Below are positions 47,162 through 58,800 of a stretch of DNA of 64,000 nucleotides, piece by piece. Where the stretch lies: the NCBI GenBank assembly GCA_022495005.1, contig JAGYXB010000442.1, forward strand, positions 434,001 to 498,000, written 5' to 3'. The notes under the pieces were generated by a model, which was not told where the DNA came from, did no database searches, and saw only the letters and a program-made list of their open reading frames with translations. Every line of letters starts with the position of its first letter. Position 1 is the stretch's first letter. The position numbers and the translations under genes are program-made. Source of the DNA: Rhyacophila brunnea (lineage: Eukaryota; Arthropoda; Insecta; Trichoptera; Rhyacophilidae).

Positions 47162-48690
47162 TTTGAACAATAAATATTTTTCTGTTTCCTTAACATATTC
47201 TACGTGGGATATCATCACTTCTGATTTTATTCAGTTGGTTGGTTTCAGCCTCAGTTAATTCAGGTTCACTTCAGTAATATTTCACGATCTAGTGCAGCAT
47301 GTAACTGACAGAGAAAAGCATGTACCTACACTTACATTAAAGTCATTATAGACAAAATATTTTTTATTTTTAAAACCTACCTAAAATGATTAAATATGTC
47401 TTACGTGTCAATTTCACTGTGAAGAGGTGCCAATATGATATTAATTTTATGATATTATAATCGAACAGCAAGATTATTAAAAAATAATTACAAGATAAAA
47501 AGAATATACACAATGTTTTTAAATTTTCTGTTGAATCATATAAACTTGACTTGCTAGCTTAAACGATCAAAAAAAATTGTACTTGATAGAAATAATACTG
47601 AAATGTCATTTTGATTTCCATAATAACGCACGTATATATTAATAATTTAGTTGCTAGGACCATCCGCTTAGCAACCAATAATGGTGTCAAAATAACTTTT
47701 CATTCAAAACAGAATTAACTGAAAATGAATTCAATTCTACTTAAAAATGGCTAAAAGTATTTAAAAAATGCATTGGCATCGTGTTCTGATATATTCTAAA
47801 AGTTTCAAATGTCTAGCTAGTCGGGAAGTTAGTTAAAAATCGATTGCAAGATTTGTACTGGACAAAGAACCACCGGACATATATAAGAATACGAGCTAAG
47901 AAAAACGTTGTAATAATTTTAAAAGTCTCAAATGTCTAGCTAGTCGGGAAGTTAGTTAAAAATCGATTGCAAGATTTGTACTGGACAAAGAACCACCGGA
48001 CATATATAAGAATACGAGCTAAGAAAAACGTTGTAATAATTTTAAAAGTCGTATTGAACACCCAAATTAATACCTGAAACATTTCTATAATGTAACATTA
48101 TTGCGAGAATTAAATCGTTATCCAGCAATTTGATTGTGTAGAATTGTATATCTCTATAAATATAAATTATTCCAATACTATATTTTATTGCCTAACCAAA
48201 ATTGACTACGTGCAAAAATGCATGCATTGATATAAGATTATACACACTCACTCAACAATATGACAGTGATACACAATGCATGAAATAAATAAATCTGAAA
48301 GTAATGTTATCAACAATCTGACGCAAACTAACCTAACATTCAATTTTATTGGGAATTCCCTCAACGACAATCGATAAACTGATTGAGGTCGGTTGCAAAG
48401 TAACGGATTCTCAAACGTTGTATTATCGGTGTATACCTACTAAATAAGTCCACCTATTATTTTATTGGTTTTCAATGAAGGGCTAATATGAAGATTTTTT
48501 TCGGAAGGAATAATAATTTATCCGAAGATTTATTGCTTGGATTTAGGAACCTCCTGTTATCCCTGAAGTGTTAAATATTTAACGAATGTGTTCTTTCGAT
48601 ACAAAAATAACATAAACGTGACGTACATATTATAACAGTAGTGCGAAAATGAAAATTTAACACCTACTTAATTGAAAATACATCCAAAAA
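47162..48690. other. AT-rich spacer downstream of Ir93a
   Basis: No gene is recognised. The one clear structure is the tandem duplication listed separately at 47798-48043. Confidence 0.45.
47798..48043. repeat. Tandem duplication, two 123-bp units
   Basis: The unit contains TCAAATGTCTAGCTAGTCGG, a GGACAAAGAACCACCGGACA segment and AGAAAAACGTTGTAATAATT. It is present twice with a period of exactly 123 bp and almost no differences. Only the first few bases of a third unit follow (AAAAGTC at 48044). Confidence 0.95.
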
Positions 48691-48699
48691 TGAATACTA

Positions 48700-49280
48700 A
48701 GGCATAAAGCCCATTGACGCAGCGAGTGCGGCGCTCGCGCAAAATTTCTACAAGTGGCGCGTAAATCATCAAAAATACAACGTAATCAAATACGCCAGCG
48801 CCCACTGGACTTGACGATGCCTTGCGCCCCGCCTGCCGCATGCGTCACCGTTTTTCGCTTCTCGGCGATACGATTTAATGAAAATACAAAGAAGTCCATT
48901 CATTGAACACGGCTACCAAAATCACGCTGCGCGAAGCGTCGTCGATCGACGGGCGAAAAGCAATTATTTAATAACAGAGAATCATTGTTTAATTTTATTG
49001 CGTGTCCAGTTTATCGCTGGTTGAATAATGTCGTCGTAAATATTAATTACAAGCCCCGAAATAATATAACATTTTTATTGCTTTGTTATGAGAGGCGCTG
49101 TAATAATAATTATTTTGTGCTGCTTGGGCCGCTTATTACATAGGTGAAGGGTAATGCGCGGCACGAGACGTGTGATTATGGTTATGAATAAAAGCTTCAT
49201 ACGCGGACTTCGCCCGCTCGACGCGTTCTATGGGCACGATCGCTAACAGTTCAACGCGGCATGGCGGGATTGCATGTATC
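48700..49280. promoter_or_regulatory. GC-richer unique block, possible enhancer or promoter
   Basis: In contrast to its AT-rich surroundings this 0.6-kb block is rich in CG words (GCAGCGAGTGCGGCGCTCGC, CGCGAAGCGTCGTCGATCGA). It also has homeodomain-type cores such as ATTAATTAC near 49035. It has no long ORF, no terminal repeats and no LINE or SINE signature. This composition is what one expects of a conserved non-coding element, but no function is shown by the sequence. Confidence 0.35.
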
Positions 49281-50750
49281 CATAACGCGTCAGGATTGGA
49301 AAAAGATATGTAGATAGCAGGTTGTCAGATTATTCTAGCATTGCAGATGACTCATTTAGGTGTTGGTATCGTTACTTTCAAATGACAGTAAGACCGTTAC
49401 GAAATGGAACATACACATCTCAGACATCATTATTATTTAGAACTGGAGTTAGGCAGACCACTTCCAAATTAGAGGCATTAACCGATTTACCCAGCAGTAA
49501 ATCAGAGTGACTAAGACGAAGTGTACAATCTTGTCATAAGTTTGAAGGTAAATACTATTTATATCGAGTAGGTAAATACCTATTCAAATGAATTAACAGC
49601 GAGTAGGTATCTACCGTTTTAGTGAACAGTAAAACTATTATCGGTAGGTATTTCTAAGTACATACCAACAATAAAGTGACTTATGGAAACTCTGTATCAT
49701 GGCATTGTACTTAAATATCGTAATCATAAATAGGATATGTGCCGACATGTTGGTGAACTAAAAAAATAGCTTATTTGTGTCCATAATCTTTACAGATTAT
49801 ACAGTTTATCTAAATATGTAAATTTGCTCGCTGGAATACGATAATGCATATCGACTTTTGTTATCGAATTATCGCTGCACATTTTACGGTCAAATTTTAA
49901 TCTGATAATAATACTAATAATTCTATTATACTTACGTAAGTATTTTTATTTTATCACCAGAAAATATTACCAGGTGGCTGTAAATACTACCTGTCAACAT
50001 TCTCATAGGTCTTCTCCCTGTCTCTCATAATATGTTTAATCATAATATAGTATATTTACGTGTATGTGGTGTCTTACTGTCTAGTGTTTCACACTCAATT
50101 AGTTGTCTATGAATTGCTGCATAGCCTGGTGGAGTATTTGTAGACTGTAGACGTAGAGTATCCTTACTTTTCCGAGAAAGCCATCGCTCAACTAGTTCAT
50201 CTGTCAAATGGCAACGTTTCAGCTGATTAGTTCTTCCTCATCCGTAATGTTTATATTCTGATTCCAGGTTACAGTAGGCACCACATCTCTATTACAATAT
50301 TACTCTTCATTGGTTGGCATATTTGAATAGATGAGACTATAAGATTACATATCGATAGCATTGTATAATATGTGAGCTCAAACTAAACATGGACTCCATA
50401 TAGTATGATAGGTAGCCTGTTAAATCACTGTTCTAGACAATGTCCGCTACCAGATACAGTGGTTAGACGCAAACACAATCTAGGAATTATTAATAAATAT
50501 GTTAGGGACGGTTGGACAAGATGTTGGATGGTCACCAATCATGGCGCGCTCAAAAGAACTGCGACTGAACGACACGGGTTGATAGGTGTGTGACACAATA
50601 TGTGTACCCCCGTGTAAGATATACATATCTGAACCGTTCCTAACACGTTAATTTAGATTGTTTCAATCTGCGAATTGTGGTTACCTACTTCTAGGTCTAG
50701 CCGTCGTGATGGGCGATGGGCCTAAGTTTGTGGGTAGTAAAGAATATGCA
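49281..50750. other. AT-rich spacer, no gene recognised
   Basis: Open frames at 49322-49510 and 50405-50593 are short, lack splice context and match nothing I know. Repeated GTAGGTA(A/T)... words near 49565-49650 are typical low-complexity DNA of this genome. Confidence 0.4.
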
Positions 50751-50980
50751 CACGATGGCCGAGAGGCTTAAGCGTTGACCCATTACGTCGTGGGTCCAGG
50801 TTCGAATCCTGGGTCTGGCAAATATATATATATATTGCTTTTCAATGTATATTTGGAGTCGAAGTATGGATCAAGTGGCTAAAATCCATCTCTCATAAAA
50901 ACAACATATATGTTAATACAAACCTCCACTCTGTGGAGGCCCACATAATCTTATTAGGATCGGACATGGTCCAAAAAAAT
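50751..50980 (+). repeat. tRNA-derived SINE, family C
   Basis: The head GATGGCCGAGAGGCTTAAGC (box A) and CAGGTTCGAATCCTGGGTCT (box B) resembles a class II tRNA but runs straight into a (TA)n and a SINE body. The 3' end CCACTCTGTGGAGGCCCACA and GGATCGGACATGGTCC matches the copy at 45262-45510. Confidence 0.85.
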
Positions 50981-50999
50981 ATATCTTTCCTCAAAAACG

Positions 51000-51850
51000 T
51001 TTCACTATATATGTTGGTTAGATCAGAGGTTATTTACATCGATTTTATAATAAGGTGTTATCGTTGTGTCTACAAAATCGCCATGGAAATAATCTCTAGT
51101 GCTTATTTTGTTGGTGGACATGGCAAAACGGTGATCGCTAGGAAAATATGATGAATATATAATTATTATAATACTATGTTGTCAACAGACTATTTACTGT
51201 TAATATATAATATAAAGGTAACAAAGGTATTAAAGACCATACAAATTTGAACGCATGTGGGTACTGGGCGCTGTGTATAAATAATCAGTCGACGATATTT
51301 ACAGAAGAAAAAATATTAATAAACAGTCAGTGTTTTCTAACAATGTGTACTCACAATGTTAAAAAAACACTGGCTCGGCATATTGATAGTGATATTAATT
51401 TTTACAATACTATTGTATGATTCAATAATATTGTACCCATTGTCTTGTTGAAAAACGCATTTAATACAATAGGGAATAGAAATAGTTTTCATTTAATTTC
51501 ACTTTGAAGATTGTAATATAAACACAAGAAAACTAATTCTTATCACAAAAACATTTGAATAAATTCTTTTCAGTTTATATTATGAAATGGGTGCTGTCTC
51601 ACCTACTTACTTAATACCTACGTAGATAATATTATTATATTTAATGTTATCATGTAAAATTATTTTCTATCCGATATAATCAAATTCAGAATATGCAAAT
51701 TATTTTATTATAAACGTCCACAAATAAAGCGAGCGATGAAATCAAACCATAGTACTTAATTATTATTATCACTAATATAATATGCTTCTAAAAATTTTTT
51801 TTATAAATGAACACGACTAATCAGACCACCGGATTAGTGAGACCTACACT
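51000..51850. other. AT-rich spacer, no gene recognised
   Basis: No exon, RNA gene or transposon end is seen. Confidence 0.4.
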
Positions 51851-52260
51851 GTCATAGTATGGGGTCGAGAACTTGACCATGTACTCTACCGATTCTCAAA
51901 AAACTGACGGTGTTTGAGCGCAGAGTATTCATAAAGATCCTTAGGCCTATCTATGAAAAATATGTATGATGGCGAAGGTTTGATTATTACGAACTGTTCA
52001 ATATCTGCGATTACCAATATCGACACCGATTGGTAAGACATATAGGAGTAATGAACAGCATATCAGCTTTGAAATGTTTAACGTAGATAAACCCAGAGAG
52101 ACGTCGGTGTGCTGGGAGACCACGCCTTCAGTGGCTGGACAGAAGAGAAAAGAACCTCAAAATCACAGCGTGTCCATCTGGCGTTTTAGCGTAAGGGAGA
52201 GAAGATGGTAGAGAGTACTATTGGAGGCGGCCAGGGTCCACACTGGGCTCCAGCGTCATT
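51850..52260 (+). pseudogene. LINE C-terminal fragment
   Basis: Frames contain FERRVFIKILRPIYEKYV, YRHRLVRHIGVMNSISALK, PERRRCAGRPRLQWLDRREK and, near the end, WRRPGSTLGSS. This is the conserved C-terminal order of arthropod LINE polyproteins (FERRVLRKI, RRL-GHI, GRPRLRWLD, HPGLG-S). In-frame stops and missing RT core mark it as dead. It belongs to a different family from the tails at 11791 and 23228. Confidence 0.85.
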
Positions 52261-53300
52261 AGTAATAATAAGATAACGATGCACAGTTGGTAAAGGATTA
52301 TCCAACAAATATAGGATATCAAAAATCTCCTTAATCTCAAAAATATATTCAAACACCAGGGTCAGTTTAGTTCGTGTAAAAATCAATAAAAAAACTATTA
52401 GGAAATACGTGCCTAAGTAATTATAAAAATATATGAGAAATTACTACTTATCTAAAATACATCAGGCACCGCTGAAACGTTTTTTTGTTTGCATTCTAAT
52501 ACCATTGCAAATTATTGTAACAAATAATTATTTTTCGGGAAAGTCAAAAGGTGCAGCGGCAATTTTATTTGACGCGTATGATACAGTCGATTCGATATAC
52601 CATTTAAAAGGGGCCTCGAAACAGTTCAACACAGTCATGCAATTAAATTAAACCAAAATCTTACAAGGTTAAGTATTTCTCACAAATTCAATATAAACTA
52701 TTACTCAAGGCATCTAACATCAAAGGGGCCCATAACAAATCCACGCAAGCAGATACGTACCACCGACTTGTACCCAAAATTAGCCCATCATCAATAATAG
52801 TTATTTTTATTCACAGGATGTCGTTCTAGAAAATAATACATTGTTATTTTTACTAGGTATTTAATATTGGAATGTATGGTTTTTTATTTATTTTTGTCAT
52901 GGAGGATCTTAAAATCAGTCAGTGCCTCATCACCAAGTCCCAGTCGAAATCGCTACTGAAAAGAAGATTGAGTTTTAGACAACTTTGTCTGTTGTGAACT
53001 TCGATGTTTCTCTTTGAAATTTACTAACTGGCTCTAGGTATCCCTTTCCTTTTTTACGTGGTAAATCTAGCAAATATTCATTTTTTAGTCTTTCAGACTT
53101 ACCTTGCTTTTACTTTTTGCTCTAAGCATTAAAAACTTTTGGCCACTCTTTATAAATCCAAATAGGTAGGTAAGCAAAACATCATAATGCTGTTGTAGAC
53201 ATGAGGTACCTACCTAAAACAGCTGTTATCGATGCAATTATACGCGTATAAGTATCTACATACATAATATTATCTATGTTGCATATCAACTTTTTTGTAT
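52261..53300. other. Spacer, no gene recognised
   Basis: A short open frame at 52433-52651 is unrecognised. Otherwise this is AT-rich with several GTAGGTACCTACC words. Confidence 0.4.
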
Positions 53301-53304
53301 CTCT

Positions 53305-53488
53305 TTTGGCGCACAGTTCGTCGTGATATTTTTGCCGTCGCCATCAAGTGATTATTTTAATAATATCTAATAGTGATACAGCCGGTTTTAGTTTTTTTTT
53401 TTTTTAAATATATTTTCCAAGATTGTGTTTAATTTCCTAATTATTTGCTGTTTTATAGTGGTGGTGAATTAATCCAAACAGAAGTAAA
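53305..53488 (+). promoter_or_regulatory. Possible promoter and leader exon of the 55.8-kb gene
   Basis: A GC-richer patch (TTGGCGCACAGTTCGTCGTG and GCCGTCGCCATCAAG) could hold an initiator and leader. A strong donor, AAAGTAAGT, follows with exon end at 53488. The next good exon downstream starts coding at 55804, so this could be its 5' untranslated exon. The link is inferred from position and splice strength only. Confidence 0.25.
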
Positions 53489-53606
53489 GTAAGTCATTTG
53501 ACACACTACAACTTATTTTAGGATATACTGCATAGTTTATATTATAATATAATTATATATACAAAATGAAAGATTATTATGAATACTACCCACATATACA
53601 CTCGTG

Positions 53607-53892
53607 TATGGAAAATTCACCGTGCTCAATTCGCCGTCGTGACAATACGTCGTGAGGAAAATTCGCCAAAGAATTTTATAAACATATTTTTAACTTTTAT
53701 TATGACGGTCAAAATTTATAAAAAATACCGAACTCACGTTGAACCATTTTCCGGATTTATGTCATTTCGCCATTTTCATAGATGTTAACTGTCGTATGTA
53801 TAATAAAAGTTAAAAATATTTATAACAAATCCATTACTGAATCTTATTGTGATCACGGTGAATGAGCCACGGCGAATTGTCCGTAAACCATA
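53607..53892. mobile_element. Possible 286-bp MITE with imperfect inverted ends
   Basis: The left end (TATGGAAAATTCACCGTGCT) and inverted right end (TATGGTTTACGGACAATTCG) share words ATTCACCGTG, ATTCGCCGT and CTCA in related order at roughly 80 percent. There is no clear target duplication. Confidence 0.4.
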
Positions 53893-54540
53893 GGCAGTGA
53901 TGTGTGAAAGGGTTGACCGACGAATAGGGATGTAAACATTGAGCCAATCAAATTACCTAGGTACCTATATTTTATTCCAATGCAAAGAACAATACCCACT
54001 CCCAGTTAGGTTTTTTTAATTAGACTGAAAAGATAAAATGAATTTAGCAAACAATATTGTTCAATTAGTAATACCAAAATATTGATAGAATTGAAGGGCT
54101 GATAAATCAGATTCGCATAAGAGTCAGTTTATTTTAAGTCCAAAGGGTTTTGACAAAAACAGTTTTGGGAAAACCCAATTTAAAATTTTTCACGCCCGTG
54201 TACGGCTTTGTAGTTTTCGAGTTTCGGTTATAAATAATACCTAATTAAGTATTCGAAAAAATAAATAATTTAAGTTCAAAATCATTTTCGGTAAAATTAC
54301 ACTTGAGACACACTGGCTCTGAGGTACATTTGTTTTTAGGTATAATATGACAGGGAGGTAGATAGGTACCTAAAAAATATGTCAGTTTTATCGGCTTGGA
54401 AGTTTTATTTAACATTATTTTTTTACATCTTACATTGCTTCATAGATGTCACCTTTATGTCGTTCGGCTTCTAAGCTTTTATACACGGCGTAGAGGTGTC
54501 ACTAATAACGAATTCTCCTTTAGAATTAAATTATTGATTA

Positions 54541-55581
54541 CGTGGAACCCCGATCTACCGTTCTCGCATAAAACGTTTCCCAGCACGGATCGATCATTTT
54601 TGAAAGTCCCGCCAAACACCAATAAGAACCGCATTAACCGTTCCCCGATTTATCGTTTTCCTCGATCTATTGTCTAAATATTATGGTCCCGTCACAAATA
54701 TTATCCCGATTGCTTATTTTTGTTGAATATTTTTCATTTCGCTTTCGTAGAATTGGTTATGATACATACAGACCTTTCAGTCGCGTCGCTTTGTTTGCAC
54801 AGGTCGGTCAGCGCTCAAGCTTGTCTCGCATCTCGTATCACGATTTTTTATTAGTCGCAACTAAAATGCCCCCCCCCCCCATGAAGAAAACTAGAACTCT
54901 AGCTGAGAAACTGAAAATAATTCAAGACATCGAGAAAAATCTGGAGGAAAACGAATTTTTTTAATATATGAGGCGTCTAATTCCAAAAAGCGATAAGTCC
55001 ATATTTGGTCAAAATCAAGAAAAAAATACGCACGTATTCTTTGTATAATTTTACACAATATGTATTGATTTATAAATTCCAAAACGCGACATAACCCTAC
55101 GAAAAAAAGTATTTTAAGTCTCGATTTATTACAAAAAGCACCAAGTCCGTTTTTCATATTATTTAAAGCTTGGTTGATATCGCGCGTGTTTAAGTCAACC
55201 AATAAGGGAACGTTTAATATTGAAAGGGGCGTCTCCCATGCTGGTAAACTTATGACAGTGCCACGAAAATATGTGCCTTATGCGGGATAAATTAAAAAGT
55301 GAAGTACAAGTAGCGCTAAGTCAAATTTTATTTTGCCTATAATTATTACATTTAAGAGTTTAACGGCTGAAACAAATTACCATTTGGTTCTAATTTCGAC
55401 ATAGAATACAACAGAAAAAAAAATCTCACGTTAAAACAAATAATTAAAGCTAGAAACATAAAAACGTTGTTTCCCGAAAATATTGAATTGTGGACTTGTC
55501 GCTTTTTGTAATTAGACGCCTCATTCCCGCATTTATCGTTTTTTTTAGGGTCCCTTGAAAACCGTAGAATTGGGGTTTAGC
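54541..55581 (+). mobile_element. Decayed pogo/Tigger element
   Basis: Ends GGAACCCCGATCTACCGTTC and the inverse of GTAGAATTGGGGTTTAGC form imperfect inverted repeats, with TA at both edges. An open frame after a C run at about 54865 reads MKKTRTLAEKLKIIQDIEKN. This is the first helices of the CENP-B/pogo helix-turn-helix DNA-binding domain, and the frame then stops at 54964. The catalytic part is absent. The edges are approximate. Confidence 0.78.
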
Positions 55582-55616
55582 TATACAAGAATAATATAAT
55601 AGTAAACTTTTCATCT

Positions 55617-55750
55617 CTTCTTCTGTGCCATATCCGACATCGACGATGATTTTGGCTATCTTTCCCTGTTTGTCGCTGCTCCAGACAGGGATAGAGTGCC
55701 AATCAAACCAGTCTCTTAGATTCTTGAGCCAGGACGTTCTTCTTCAGCAT
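55617..55750 (-). repeat. LINE 3'-terminal fragment
   Basis: The minus strand reads RTSWLKNLRDWFDWHSIPVW and then KIAKIIVDVGYGTEEE. This is the RTSWLKNLR-WF ... GT end that closes a common insect LINE ORF. It lies just before the putative coding exon at 55804. Confidence 0.75.
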
Positions 55751-55803
55751 AATGCTATGATTGTATTAATTATTATATATAGGTATATTTTTATTCTTCC
55801 AGA

Positions 55804-58800
55804 ATGCTGCTACATTTTTCCAGAAGGGGTGCACCGATTTTATTTAGAAATGCTTTCCGAGATAACATGACTATGGCGAAATTTTTGCAGGTAGGTTACA
55901 CAACAGTTTTATTTAATTTTTTATATTGATTTTTATCGAAGAAAATCTTCATTGACCTTGCATTGTCAACATTATTTATCTTTTGAGTATTTGATTAACA
56001 ACGATGTGTGATAATTTTACTTCACATCCATTAACTTGACCCTTTCATGGAGTAGGCCGGAACTGGTTTCCGATTGTCTTTGGTTGCAATTTAACCAACA
56101 TTAATATTATTTTATATTTAATCTTTCTGAATATATTTGACTACTTATAAGATGATAACACATCTTTACCTGAATATTCTGCCAATGAACCATTTCGAGT
56201 AAAACTGTTAATGTGTCGATTGTTTAAAAACAACATTTTCGACCCTAAGCCATAAAATCCGACAGGGCAGTTAACTAGACCGATGCCACCGGGATCGGAT
56301 AACGTTTATGAAACTAATTAAGTGTCTAAGTACCAACTGTTTTCGCCGACAACATTGAAAAAGTATCCACGCATATGGTTGAAATTGCATGTAAACAATC
56401 CAAGCTTGGTGAAGTCAGTAGGTACCTACCAGTACCGGCGGCTCAGCACTTCATTACAATAAACAACTTCTTTTGTAGTTTATGAATGCCATGCTTGTTT
56501 TGGGGATTTTTACGATGGTTTTCAAATTTTTTATATTCTATGCTTAAATAGAGCGTGGCTCGAAAAATCTTATACGAGGGTGGGTCAATAAGTCCTTAGA
56601 AAAGCCGACAGGTGGCGCAACTAGTACTGTAAGCGGTTTGTTTTCATGCAGCGGCACTACCGATTCAGTATGCTGCGAAGTTTCAATCAGATTGGTTGGG
56701 TTGTTGTGTGTTTCTCGTACATTTAAAAAAAAATTGCTTGTGGAAAATGGAAAAATGGAAAATGGAGAAAATTGAGTTTAGAGCTGTTATTAAACATTTT
56801 AATATAAAAGGGTTAACAGCAAAGGAAATAAAAATGAGTTGGATTTAGTTCACGGCATATCTGCTCCTTCACTTGCAACTATTTATAACTGGTTAAATGA
56901 ATTTAAACGTGGTCGTACATCAACAAAGGATGAACCACGCTCAGGGCGTCCTGTAGAGGTGACTACACCAGAAATGATCAATAAAATCCACGATATGGTG
57001 TTAAGTGGCCGAAGATTAAAGTTGAGTGAGATAATTGAGGTTACAGGGATCTCAAAAGGTAGCGTCATTTCTATTTTACATGACAAATTGGGCATGAAAA
57101 AATTTCTGCAAGATGGGTGCCGCGTTTGCTCACAGTCGACAATAAACGCAATAGGGTGGTGGCCTCTAAAGCCCTGTTGTCGCTCATGCAACGCAATCCG
57201 GATGAATTTTTTCGTCGCTTTGTGACTGTAGATGAAACATGGATATACCACTATATTCCCGAGGCGAAAGAACAGTCAAAGCAGTGGATTGCGAAGGCAA
57301 ACCATGTCCAAAGAAGGCGAAAACCGTAAAATCAGCTGGTAAGGTTATGGCTACTGTATTTTGGGATGCACGTGGAATTATTTTCGTTGACTATTTGGAA
57401 AAAGGAAAAACAGGGATTATTATGCATCTTTATTGGACCAGCTAAAAAACAAAATTGAAGAAAAGCGGCCTCATTTAAACAGGAAAAAAATCCTCTTTCA
57501 TCAGGACAATGCCCGTGTTCACACATGTTTACGATCAATGGCTAAAATTGAAGAATTGAAGTTCAAATTGGTCGACCACCCACCGTATTCGCCAGATTTA
57601 GCCCCCAGTGACTTTTTCCTTTTCCCAAACTTAAAAAAATGGCTAAGTGGACAACGTTTTTTTTCAAATGAAGAAGTCATCGATCGGACAAATGCTTATT
57701 TTGAGGACCTTCCGAAAACTTATTTTTCTGACGGTTTAAAAAAAATTGAGAAACATCTAACCAAGTGTATTGAGCTCCAAGGAGATTATGTTGAGAAATA
57801 AAAAAAAAAACAAAAATAAAAACTGTTTTAATGCTTTTTTCTAAGGAATTATTGACCCACCCTCGTACAACGATATACTTAACGAGTAATGCTTGTAATA
57901 ACCATGTTCGACTGTACCTCTGCGTCTCAAGATTTGGTTCGTTTGATTCACCAGCCTTAACACTATATTACCTAATTTAAAAACCTACCATAAAAGAAGA
58001 TATACTGCTTCATCGAGTGTGCCGTCTAATTTAACCTACAACCATAACCATAATATTACGGATCGAGAAAGATTTACAGCAATGTATCCTGAAATTTGTA
58101 ATATGTATATTATATTATAATGTTGGCAGTGATAAGTACTAGAAACCGATTTTTTGTTATTCAGTAAATTAATATATATTTTTTTAATACAATGGTCAGT
58201 GGCTAAACTTTATCATCTAATTCTCCTTAGTTTGGAGACAGATATTTTTTTAAGTTTGTAATAATAATTTTTCTGTTTTAGACAACATCTCTATGCCCTG
58301 CTCGAAATAGCCCATTTTCTCTCAAAGGAATAAGGCATCATTATGAGGTAAGTCATCATTACATACAATTGTTGCTTACGTGTTTATGTCGATTATTTGT
58401 AAATAAAATTAACCAGACCTGAAATGAAAATTTAAAGGAATCACTGAATCATTATAAGTAAAGTTTATGTAGGTATTTTATTACAGAATAAATTAGATAG
58501 CAACATCCAATCTCTAAGCAGGTATTTGGAACTGTGGTAACTAGTAAAAAAAAAACACCATGTTTGCTTTCTTCCTGTATTGATATACCTACTTGTATTA
58601 ACCATTCGCACTAGCCACTGGGCCCTTGCACTGGATGAAATTTTATACATATTGTTAAAACCTGCAACCCATGGCCTTATGTTTATGCAACACCTATGTC
58701 GACTCAGATACCAGCTAGACTGTATCCCACGTTGGTCTGGTTGGGTTACTAGCTTACAGTAAATCTCACATTTAAGATAGTCGCATATCCCAAAAGCATT

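Noticed and set aside
49322..49510. 62-codon ORF after the CG-rich block
   Set aside because: No splice context, no recognisable domain, and codon use unlike the host exons.
50751..50820. A functional tRNA gene
   Set aside because: Good A and B boxes, but the acceptor stem does not close cleanly and the sequence continues into a SINE body shared with 45262-45510.
54891..55202. 103-codon minus-strand ORF
   Set aside because: It runs antisense to the decayed Tigger element and has no family features.
58487..58521. 35-bp micro-exon candidate between TTATTACAG and GTATTT
   Set aside because: The frame is open but the exon is tiny, the donor weak, and it would leave phase 2, which does not fit the better exon at 62543.
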